Part shown: one piece after another, positions 1 through 5,510 of the stretch
Numbering within the stretch: position 1 is the first letter of the stretch
How the letters are laid out: each line of letters starts with the position of its first letter
Origin: Acidobacteriota bacterium
GTDB taxonomy: Bacteria; Acidobacteriota; Terriglobia; UBA7540
Length of the DNA: 6,515 bases
Direction: 5' to 3'
Assembly (NCBI GenBank): GCA_021789565.1
Contig: JAJYJL010000427.1
Coordinates: 474 to 6,988, forward strand
Translations under genes and position numbers: made by a program
Notes under the pieces: model-generated
Databases searched by the model: none
What the model was told of the DNA's origin: nothing
What the model saw: only the letters and a program-made list of their open reading frames with translations

Positions 1-12
1 GCCCTCGAGGGC
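1..12. repeat. 12-base perfect palindrome containing a Shine-Dalgarno-like GAGGG
   Basis: GCCCTCGAGGGC equals its own reverse complement. In RNA it could form only a short GCCC/GGGC stem with a TCGA loop. Its right half includes GAGGG (7-11), which sits six bases before the ATG at 18 and is a reasonable ribosome binding site for the reductase gene, so folding could partly mask that site. It lies at the window edge, so a longer repeat extending upstream cannot be excluded. Confidence 0.4.
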
Positions 13-17
13 TTGAA

Positions 18-1619
18 ATGTGTGTAAGTCCCTGCCTGCCAATGGCACAACAGTCACAATTGACGGATGCCGGGCGAATGTTTCGGGAAAACGAAACCCT
101 CCTGACCGGGGGCAACGGGTTCCTGGGCAAAGTGATCCTGGCCATGTTGCTGGATCGCTATCCGGACCTGAAACATCTCCATGTGTTGCTGCGGCCGGGC
201 CGGGATCTTTCCGCGGAAGAACGCTTCAAGGCCGAGATCATGGACTCACCCGTGATAGCCGCACTGATTGCAACGCGGGGTGAAAAATTCGTCCGGGAAA
301 GGGTCAGCGTCTGGCCCGGTGAACTCAGCCGGCCCGACTGCGGGCTCGACAAGCAGGCGCTGGACACAATTGCCGGCCGCGTGAAGCTGATCATCAATTG
401 TGCTGGAAAAGTTGAATTTTTTCCTCCGGTTGATGAATCGCTCCATGCAAATGTGGACGGTGTGGAGAGCGCCATCGCCCTGGCCAAACACGCGGACGCC
501 CGGCTGCTGCACGTTTCCACCTGCTTTGTTTCCGGCGAGGCCAACGGCCTGATTGAAGAAACGGAGCCCATCCGGGGCTTCTACCCGCACCGCAAAGGCC
601 CCGGCGACAATGCCTTCGACGTTCTTGAGGAACTCGCCTACTGCCGCGAGCAGGTCCGGCTGATCACGGAATCCGAAGGCGGCGAAGAAACAACAAGGTC
701 GCAGGCGCGCTCCAGGGAAACGGCGCAGAAACTGGTGGCGCTGGGCAGGGGGCGGGCGGAACATTGGGGGTGGGTCAACACCTATACCTATTCCAAAAGC
801 CTGGGCGAGCAGTTGATTGCCAGGGAGAAGGGCCTGGGCTGGTCCATCGTGCGCCCGGCCATTGTGGAAAGCGCTCTGCGGTTTCCTTTTCCCGGCTGGA
901 TTGAAGGCGGAAGGACCGCGGCCCCGCTGGTGCTGATGGCCATGAGCGGCCTGAAGCACTGGCCCGTGCGGCGCAACACCCCGCTGGAAGTGGTTCCCGT
1001 GGACCTGGTGGCGGCGGCGATCCTGGCGGTGGGGGCCCTGCTGCTGGACGGCCGCGCTGAAAACGTTTATCAGTTGGGGACGGCGGACGTAAATCCCATC
1101 AGGCTGGGACCGCTGGTGAATCTGCTGCGGCAGGAAGCGCGCAGAAGGGCGGATCGGAATGGCAAAGGAAGACTGCCCATGCGAATCACCGCTTCCCGCG
1201 GGCGGGCGCGTTTTATCTCGGCTGAAGAAGCGCGGGCCCGGCGGCAGAGGCTGCAAAAGCGGATCGAGCGGGCACAGGCCATCATTGACCGCATGCACAG
1301 CGCGGTGAAGAATGCCGGGCTGCCGGGCAGGAAGTCGCTGGCGGGCTGGCAAAGCGCCCTGCGCACCCTGGGATTGCAGGCGCGGTTCCGCGAGCAGACG
1401 CTGGACCAGTACCTGCCGTTCATCCTGCACAACCGCTACATTTTTGAATCGGAAAACATCCGGACCGCCTACCAGCGGCTTTCGGAAAAGGACAAACTGC
1501 TGCTGCCCTGGGACCCGGAAAGGATCCACTGGAAGAACTACTGGATCCATCATCAGATTGAGGGGATCGAAAGGTGGATTCAGCCCGAGGCCGTGAAGGA
1601 GTGGTCATTTAAGATATAA
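18..1619 (+). CDS. Fatty acyl reductase (FAR-type: NAD-binding_4 Rossmann domain plus C-terminal sterile domain)
   Basis: The protein (533 aa) should reduce an activated fatty acyl group (acyl-CoA or acyl-ACP) with NAD(P)H to aldehyde or alcohol. The nucleotide-binding motif TGGNGFLGK is at residues 30-38, the catalytic Ser lies in HVSTCF (S167), and the extended-SDR YxxxK is in NTYTYSK (Y256, K260), the arrangement typical of eukaryotic and bacterial FARs. Residues about 470-525 (NRYIFESENIR, KLLLPWDPERIHWKNYW) match the FAR C-terminal 'sterile' domain in pattern. Two parts look inserted: a charged helical stretch at about 201-250, between the catalytic Ser and YxxxK, and an Arg-rich segment at about 371-432. 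ATG 18 has GAGGG six bases upstream. Met9 (42) and Met21 (78) are alternatives, and no in-frame stop precedes 18 in the window, so the true start could even lie upstream. The next gene encodes an acyl ligase-carrier protein, the likely source of substrate. Family call is firm; substrate and end product (aldehyde or alcohol) are inferred. Confidence 0.88.
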   Translation: MCVSPCLPMAQQSQLTDAGRMFRENETLLTGGNGFLGKVILAMLLDRYPDLKHLHVLLRPGRDLSAEERFKAEIMDSPVIAALIATRGEKFVRERVSVWPGELSRPDCGLDKQALDTIAGRVKLIINCAGKVEFFPPVDESLHANVDGVESAIALAKHADARLLHVSTCFVSGEANGLIEETEPIRGFYPHRKGPGDNAFDVLEELAYCREQVRLITESEGGEETTRSQARSRETAQKLVALGRGRAEHWGWVNTYTYSKSLGEQLIAREKGLGWSIVRPAIVESALRFPFPGWIEGGRTAAPLVLMAMSGLKHWPVRRNTPLEVVPVDLVAAAILAVGALLLDGRAENVYQLGTADVNPIRLGPLVNLLRQEARRRADRNGKGRLPMRITASRGRARFISAEEARARRQRLQKRIERAQAIIDRMHSAVKNAGLPGRKSLAGWQSALRTLGLQARFREQTLDQYLPFILHNRYIFESENIRTAYQRLSEKDKLLLPWDPERIHWKNYWIHHQIEGIERWIQPEAVKEWSFKI

Positions 1620-1643
1620 CCCGACGCTGAAAAGGCCTTCTGC

Positions 1644-1731
1644 GTCATGCTGAGCCCGCGAAGAGGGAGAAGCATCTGCTTTCTCGCCTCAAGAGCAAAA
1701 TAAGCAGGTCCTTCGCTCCGCTCAGGATGAC
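1644..1731. repeat. Imperfect inverted-repeat element between reductase and ligase genes
   Basis: The left end reads GTCATGCTGAGCCCGCGAAG (1644-1663). The right end, read on the opposite strand from 1731, is GTCATCCTGAGCGGAGCGAAG, so the arms match over about 20 bases with a few mismatches. Weaker complementarity continues inward (AGCATCTGCTTT against ACCTGCTTATTT). The element fills most of the 136-base gap and ends 24 bases before the next ATG. The CTTCGCTCCGCTCAGGATGAC end resembles a dispersed intergenic repeat I recall from Acidobacteria; this is from memory, not a search. It lacks a T-tract, so it is not a classic terminator, though its RNA could fold into a long hairpin. Confidence 0.65.
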
Positions 1732-1755
1732 TGGAATGAATCGCTTCTTACTGAA

Positions 1756-4551
1756 ATGCCCACCACGCCCCGACAAATCGACGCCGCGCAGCTTGAAGAG
1801 CAGATGCTCCAGATTGTGCGCGAGCTTCTCACCGAGCTGGGATCGCTGCGCGCGGCGGAAGCCGCCACGCTCCGTTCCTCGCTGGAGCGCGACCTGGGCC
1901 TGGGAAGCCTGGAGATGGTGGAACTACTGGTGCGCACGGAAGCGCATTTCAACGTGCGGCTGCCCGACCGCATCGCCGAAGAAGCCGACACGCCCGCCGA
2001 TTGGGTGCGCGCCGTGGCCGGCGGCGAGGAAGAAGCTCCTGCCGCCTCGCAGCGCTACACCATCCGGCAGCCCGGGCGTGTTGCCCCGCCGCCGCCGGAA
2101 TCCGCCCGCACCCTGATTGAGGTTTTGCGCAAGCACGCCGAGGTGGACCCTGACCGCGTGCAGGCGCACGTGCTGGAAGGCAATGCCGGAGAGGACATCA
2201 GCTACGGCAAGCTGCTGGCCACGGCCTCCGATGTGGCGGCCGGTCTGGTTTCCGCGGGTCTGCGGCGGAATGAAACCGTGGCCATCATGCTGCCCACCTG
2301 CCCGCAATTTTTCTACGCCTTTTTCGGGGTCATGCTGGCGGGTGGAATCGCCGTTCCCATCTACCCTCCGGCGCGGCCCGACAAGATTGAGGAATATGTT
2401 CGCCGGCAGGTCGGCATTCTCCGCAACGCGGAAGTGCGGTTTCTGATCAGCTTTGAAGCCGTCCGCAGGGTTTCCGAGCTGCTCCGCCTGAACCTGCCCA
2501 GCATTCTGGGCGTGACCACCGTCGAAGACCTTGCAGCGAGCGGCGCGCGGCTGCAGCCTGGAGCCATCGAGGCCGCTGAAGCCGCCTTCATCCAGTACAC
2601 CTCCGGCAGCACCGGCGAACCCAAGGGAGTGGTGCTGACGCAATCCAACCTGCTGGCCAACATTCGCGGCATCGGCTGGGCGGTGAACGTGCAGCCCTCC
2701 GACATCGTGGTGAGCTGGCTGCCGCTTTACCATGACATGGGACTGATCGGCTCCTGGCTCTACAGCGTTTATTACGCCCTGCCCATCACCATCCTTTCGC
2801 CGCTGGCCTTCCTCAGCCGGCCGGAAAAATGGCTGTGGGCGCTGCACGATTCCGGCGGCACGCTCTGCCCGGCCCCGAATTTCGCCTACGAGCTGTGCTC
2901 GCGCAAGATTCCGGACAGCGCCATCGAGGGCCTTGATCTGAGCGCCTGGCGCGTGGCCATCAACGCCGGCGAGGCCGTGCTGCCCGGCACGCTGGAGCGC
3001 TTTGAAAAGCGGTTCCAGCCTTACGGCTTCCGGGCCGAAAGTTTTGTGCCGTGTTACGGCCTGGCCGAATCCTCCGTGGCGCTTGCCTTCCCGCCCGTCA
3101 ACCGCCGCCCGGTGATTGACCGCATCCGCCGCGAGGTTTTTGAGGCTGAGGGAAAGGCCGTTCCCGCTGAGCCTGACGACGCCGGCGCTCTGCGCTTTGT
3201 GGCCAACGGCAAAGCCCTGCCGGAACACGAAATCAAAGTGATTGGTCCCGACGGCAAGCCGCTCGGCGAGCGCATCCAGGGCAAAGTGCTTTTCCGCGGT
3301 CCGTCAAAAACCGCGGGATATTTCCGCAACCCCAAAGCAACAGCGGCCGTCACCACTGAAGACGGCTGGATGGATTCGGGCGATCTCGGCTACTGGGCCG
3401 GCGGTGAAATCCACATCACCGGCCGCGCCAAGGACCTGATCATCAAGTCCGGCAGAAATATCGTGCCGCAGGAAGTGGAGCTGGCCGCGGCGGAAGTTCC
3501 GGAAGTGCGGCGGGGCTGCGTGGCGGCTTTCGGCACCCGCGACCCGGACCTGGGCACGGAGCAACTGGTGGTGGTGGCGGAAACCCGCGTGGCCAACAAG
3601 GAAGACCTGGACCGAATTGAGGCGGAAGTCATCGAGCGCGTGGGCCTGGCGATCGGCATTCCGCCCGACAAGGTGGAACTGGTGGCGCCGCAGAGCATTC
3701 CCAAAACTTCCAGCGGCAAGATCCGGCGCAACGAGACCCGGCTGCTCTATGAGCGCGGCGCTCTGGCGCTCAACCGCCGGCCGCCCTGGATGCAGATTCT
3801 GCGGCTCTGGTGGGAAAGCCTGGGCGCCTGGCTGCGGCTGGGACTGACACGCGCGGGTCGATGGCTCCTCCGCAAGTCTTCACGGATGCTGCTTTCGGTT
3901 GTGGCGGTTTCCGGCGGCCTTCTGGCGAGGGCCGTTCCGGGCCAGGACGCCCGGGGCTCGATTGTTGCTTTTTCTTCCCGGTTCCTGCTAAAACTGCTCG
4001 GCCACAAGATCAACTTCGAGAACAGCGAACGTATTGAACCGGGACGCACGGCCGTCTTGATGGCCAATCGCGCCGGCGCCGTTGACGCCGTGGCGCTGGC
4101 CGCGCTTCTCCCAAAGCCCGTAAGGTTTTCAGATTTCGGCGCGCTCGATTCCCTTCCCGGCGCGTTGGCGTTCCTGTTGCGGCCCATCGTTCTGCCGCCG
4201 CTGCGCGTACCCAGCCTCCCTCCAGGAGGCACGCTGCGCCAGCGCATTCGCCAGGGATTGGAAGACGGCTATTCGGTGATGGTGCTTTCTGAGGGCCCGC
4301 CGACCGTTCCGGCGCATCTCAGCCGGTTCCGCCTGGACGCTCTGGACGCGGCGGTGCAGACCGGCCATCCGATTTATCCTCTTGGAGTTCGCGGAACTTC
4401 CTCTATACTGTCCAGAGGCGCGCGCATGACGGGGCGCGGTGAAGCAAAAATTACGGTGGGCGAGCCTATCTATATCCAGATCAACGATGTGCGCGAGCTG
4501 GCGGCGCTGCGGGAGCAGGTGCGGGAAGCGGTTGCGAAGCTCTGCTCCTGA
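1756..4551 (+). CDS. ACP-FAAL-PlsC fusion: acyl carrier, fatty-acyl-AMP ligase and PlsC-like acyltransferase domains
   Basis: Three domains are visible in 931 aa. Residues about 10-90 are an acyl carrier domain, with the phosphopantetheine Ser at S51 in DLGLGSLEMVE. Residues about 110-665 are an adenylation domain: P-loop YTSGSTGEPKG (281-291), LPLYHDMGLIG (322-332), APNFAYELC (373-381), YGLAESS (434-440), DSGDLGYW (540-547), GRAKDLII (556-563) and the A10 lysine K655 in PKTSSGKIRR. The LPLYHDMG and PNFAYELC signatures point to FAAL rather than CoA ligase, so the likely reaction is fatty acid + ATP to acyl-AMP, then transfer to a carrier thiol. Residues about 740-931 look like a PlsC/LPLAT domain after an amphipathic, hydrophobic linker (about 680-730): motif I is NRAGAVD (771-777), with Arg where the HX4D catalytic His should be; a SEGPPT block (845-850) stands for EGTR; and PIYPLGVRGT (872-881) fits motif IV. 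Acyltransferase activity is therefore doubtful. ATG 1756 has no clear ribosome binding site, but no better in-frame start is visible. The N-terminal carrier position is less usual than a C-terminal one. It likely feeds acyl-ACP to the upstream reductase. Confidence 0.9.
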   Translation: MPTTPRQIDAAQLEEQMLQIVRELLTELGSLRAAEAATLRSSLERDLGLGSLEMVELLVRTEAHFNVRLPDRIAEEADTPADWVRAVAGGEEEAPAASQRYTIRQPGRVAPPPPESARTLIEVLRKHAEVDPDRVQAHVLEGNAGEDISYGKLLATASDVAAGLVSAGLRRNETVAIMLPTCPQFFYAFFGVMLAGGIAVPIYPPARPDKIEEYVRRQVGILRNAEVRFLISFEAVRRVSELLRLNLPSILGVTTVEDLAASGARLQPGAIEAAEAAFIQYTSGSTGEPKGVVLTQSNLLANIRGIGWAVNVQPSDIVVSWLPLYHDMGLIGSWLYSVYYALPITILSPLAFLSRPEKWLWALHDSGGTLCPAPNFAYELCSRKIPDSAIEGLDLSAWRVAINAGEAVLPGTLERFEKRFQPYGFRAESFVPCYGLAESSVALAFPPVNRRPVIDRIRREVFEAEGKAVPAEPDDAGALRFVANGKALPEHEIKVIGPDGKPLGERIQGKVLFRGPSKTAGYFRNPKATAAVTTEDGWMDSGDLGYWAGGEIHITGRAKDLIIKSGRNIVPQEVELAAAEVPEVRRGCVAAFGTRDPDLGTEQLVVVAETRVANKEDLDRIEAEVIERVGLAIGIPPDKVELVAPQSIPKTSSGKIRRNETRLLYERGALALNRRPPWMQILRLWWESLGAWLRLGLTRAGRWLLRKSSRMLLSVVAVSGGLLARAVPGQDARGSIVAFSSRFLLKLLGHKINFENSERIEPGRTAVLMANRAGAVDAVALAALLPKPVRFSDFGALDSLPGALAFLLRPIVLPPLRVPSLPPGGTLRQRIRQGLEDGYSVMVLSEGPPTVPAHLSRFRLDALDAAVQTGHPIYPLGVRGTSSILSRGARMTGRGEAKITVGEPIYIQINDVRELAALREQVREAVAKLCS

Positions 4552-4560
4552 GCGCGTAGC

Positions 4561-4604
4561 GCCGGCAGCTTGCCGGCCCCGAAAGATGCCGCCGGGACAG
4601 CGGC
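4561..4604. repeat. Two GC-rich hairpins in the ligase-plsY gap
   Basis: The first is GCCGGCA, loop GCT, TGCCGGC (4561-4577), a perfect 7-base stem. The second is GCCGC (4588-4592) pairing with GCGGC (4600-4604) across a 7-base loop. Together they take up most of the 65-base gap. Neither is followed by a T-run, so they are not convincing intrinsic terminators; they look like REP-type dispersed palindromes. They could slow or modulate read-through from the ligase gene into plsY, which is inference. Confidence 0.55.
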
Positions 4605-4616
4605 GCTGCAAAAACT

Positions 4617-5213
4617 ATGCCTGCAACAACCTTGGGAATTATCGTCCGGTTTATCGTCTGTTTTCTGCTGGGGTCGATACCGTTTGCGGTGCTGGCCATG
4701 ATCGGAAGCGGCATCGACATCCGCACCGTGGGGTCTGGAAATCCCGGCTTCAACAACGTCCTGCGCGTGGACAAGTGGCGCGCGGTGCTGACGCTGATCG
4801 GCGACCTGGGCAAAGGCTATTTTGCCCTGTGGTTGGTGAGCCACGGAACGCATGGTGCAGCGCTGGGCTGGCTCTTTGGTTTTGGCGCGATCCTGGGCCA
4901 TTGTTTCTCGCCATTCTTGAAATTTAATGGAGGCAAGGGCATAGCAACTTCCGCCGGCGTCATGCTGCAGCTTTATCCCTTGTTTGCGGCAGTCGCGCTG
5001 GCGTTTTTTGTGGCCATGCGAGTGGCCGGCAGCAAGCTGAAGTGGCCTGAAGCGGGCGCGACGGCTTCCATGAGCACATGGGTATTGTTTGTCATCCTGA
5101 TGCTCGCCTTCGTCAGCCCGCAGGATGCTGCTTACGCGGCGTTGCTGACCCTGTTCCTGGGCTGGAGGCACAAGAAGAATTTCCAGAACCTCATGGCCCG
5201 GCGAAGTGCTTAA
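4617..5213 (+). CDS. plsY: PlsY-family glycerol-3-phosphate acyltransferase, divergent motif 1
   Basis: This is a 198-aa polytopic membrane protein of normal PlsY length. PlsY transfers an acyl group from acyl-phosphate to glycerol-3-phosphate at the inner membrane, giving lysophosphatidic acid. The family layout is clear: LLGSIPFAV (18-25 region) in the first membrane helix; motif 1 as DIRTVGSGNPGFNN (34-47); motif 2 as GHCFSPFLKFNGGKGIAT (94-111) with the GGKG loop; motif 3 as WRHKKNFQNL (183-192). Hydrophobic segments lie at about 5-30, 55-75, 80-100, 112-135 and 152-182. Motif 1 differs from the usual GSGNxGATN: Ala-Thr is replaced by Phe-Asn, while both flanking Asn residues (N42, N47) stay. 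That, and its place beside lipid-modifying genes rather than housekeeping genes, suggests a specialised paralog, possibly with another acyl or alkyl donor or acceptor. The ATG has no strong ribosome binding site, and the next Met (28) would remove the first membrane helix. Confidence 0.85.
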   Translation: MPATTLGIIVRFIVCFLLGSIPFAVLAMIGSGIDIRTVGSGNPGFNNVLRVDKWRAVLTLIGDLGKGYFALWLVSHGTHGAALGWLFGFGAILGHCFSPFLKFNGGKGIATSAGVMLQLYPLFAAVALAFFVAMRVAGSKLKWPEAGATASMSTWVLFVILMLAFVSPQDAAYAALLTLFLGWRHKKNFQNLMARRSA

Positions 5214-5233
5214 AGGGACTTTTCATGAACCAG

Positions 5234-5248
5234 TCCCGCCTTGCGGGA
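5234..5248 (+). terminator. Possible hairpin after plsY (weak terminator candidate)
   Basis: TCCCGC (5234-5239), loop CTT, GCGGGA (5243-5248) is a perfect 6-base stem starting 21 bases after the plsY stop. No T-tract follows, so intrinsic termination is uncertain. It could instead be the first member of the hairpin cluster that fills this gap. Confidence 0.3.
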
Positions 5249-5269
5249 TCACCGGGAAAGGGGAGAAGG

Positions 5270-5289
5270 GGCACGACTTTAGTCGTGCC
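5270..5289. repeat. 20-base palindromic repeat, copy 1
   Basis: GGCACGACT (5270-5278), spacer TT, AGTCGTGCC (5281-5289) forms a perfect 9-base inverted repeat. The same arms recur at 5396-5415 with a GA spacer, so this is a true repeated unit and not a chance hairpin. It resembles dispersed palindromes I recall from acidobacterial intergenic DNA. Confidence 0.75.
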
Positions 5290-5309
5290 GAAGAGGCAGT
5301 TCATAGGAG

Positions 5310-5323
5310 GCGGCACTAGCCGC
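5310..5323. repeat. Short GCGGC/GCCGC hairpin
   Basis: GCGGC (5310-5314), loop ACTA, GCCGC (5319-5323). It lies between the two copies of the 20-base palindrome and is probably part of the same mosaic of intergenic repeats. Five base pairs in GC-rich DNA can arise by chance, hence modest confidence. Confidence 0.4.
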
Positions 5324-5349
5324 TGAAAATTCCGGCGCCATGAACCTTC

Positions 5350-5394
5350 CCTACTGGGGCTGAAGCCCCGATAGGAGCTTTTGAGGCGCTCCTA
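5350..5394. repeat. Nested, mutually exclusive hairpins around GGGGCT-GA-AGCCCC
   Basis: The core is GGGGCT (5356-5361), spacer GA, AGCCCC (5364-5369), enclosed by CCTA (5350-5353) and TAGG (5372-5375). The TAGG bases also belong to TAGGAGC (5372-5378), which pairs perfectly with GCTCCTA (5388-5394) over a 9-base loop. The outer CCTA/TAGG pairing and the TAGGAGC/GCTCCTA stem therefore compete. The core resembles common acidobacterial intergenic palindromes, so a dispersed repeat is more likely than a gene-specific switch. Confidence 0.6.
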
Positions 5395-5395
5395 C

Positions 5396-5415
5396 GGCAC
5401 GACTGAAGTCGTGCC
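5396..5415. repeat. 20-base palindromic repeat, copy 2
   Basis: GGCACGACT (5396-5404), spacer GA, AGTCGTGCC (5407-5415). The arms are identical to the copy at 5270-5289; only the two-base centre differs (GA instead of TT). Confidence 0.75.
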
Positions 5416-5510
5416 CTTTCACAAAGCCCCGATGTGTCATGAGTAATCCGGGTTAAGGGCAACATCCGGCAAACAGACCGGCTGCCAAATCCGGTGGCGA
5501 TCCCTGAACC
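5416..5510. other. Remaining gap before the HAD gene, no recognised element
   Basis: After the hairpin cluster, these 95 bases hold no ORF or repeat I can support, and no clear -35/-10 pair. A promoter for the HAD gene would be expected here if the cluster ends transcription from plsY, but I cannot point to one. A GGTGG at 5493-5497 is too far from the ATG at 5511 to be a convincing ribosome binding site. Confidence 0.4.

Noticed and set aside
246..1553. Long open frame on the - strand (435 codons) opposite the reductase
   Set aside because: It mirrors a well-supported gene, its translation is rich in Gln, Pro and Arg with no recognisable domain, and long antisense frames are expected in GC-rich genes.
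1620..1755. Frameshift splitting a single reductase-ligase gene
   Set aside because: The reductase ends after a complete sterile domain, the next protein begins with a complete carrier domain, and a repeat element separates them.
1727..2116. Overlapping + strand frame starting at ATG 1727
   Set aside because: It is an alternate frame over the carrier domain and has Cys/Arg/Pro-rich composition without domain features.
1924..3228. Long open frame on the - strand (434 codons) opposite the ligase
   Set aside because: Same reasoning: it lies wholly inside the FAAL coding region and shows no motif or coherent fold pattern.
1756..4551. Aas-type acyl-ACP synthetase/2-acyl-GPE acyltransferase
   Set aside because: Aas has the PlsC domain first, a transporter-like membrane part and a CoA-ligase-like domain last. 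The order here is carrier, FAAL, PlsC, and no transporter domain is seen.
4561..4577. Intrinsic terminator after the ligase gene
   Set aside because: The stem is strong but no T-run follows it, and the next gene begins 40 bases later on the same strand.
4470..5171. - strand open frame (233 codons) spanning the ligase end and plsY
   Set aside because: The opposite strand carries intact PlsY motifs with membrane segments; the antisense product is low-complexity and Gln/His/Arg-rich.
5234..5415. Possible CRISPR array
   Set aside because: Only two copies of one 20-base palindrome exist, with an unrelated sequence between them containing other hairpins, and there is no regular spacing and no cas gene.
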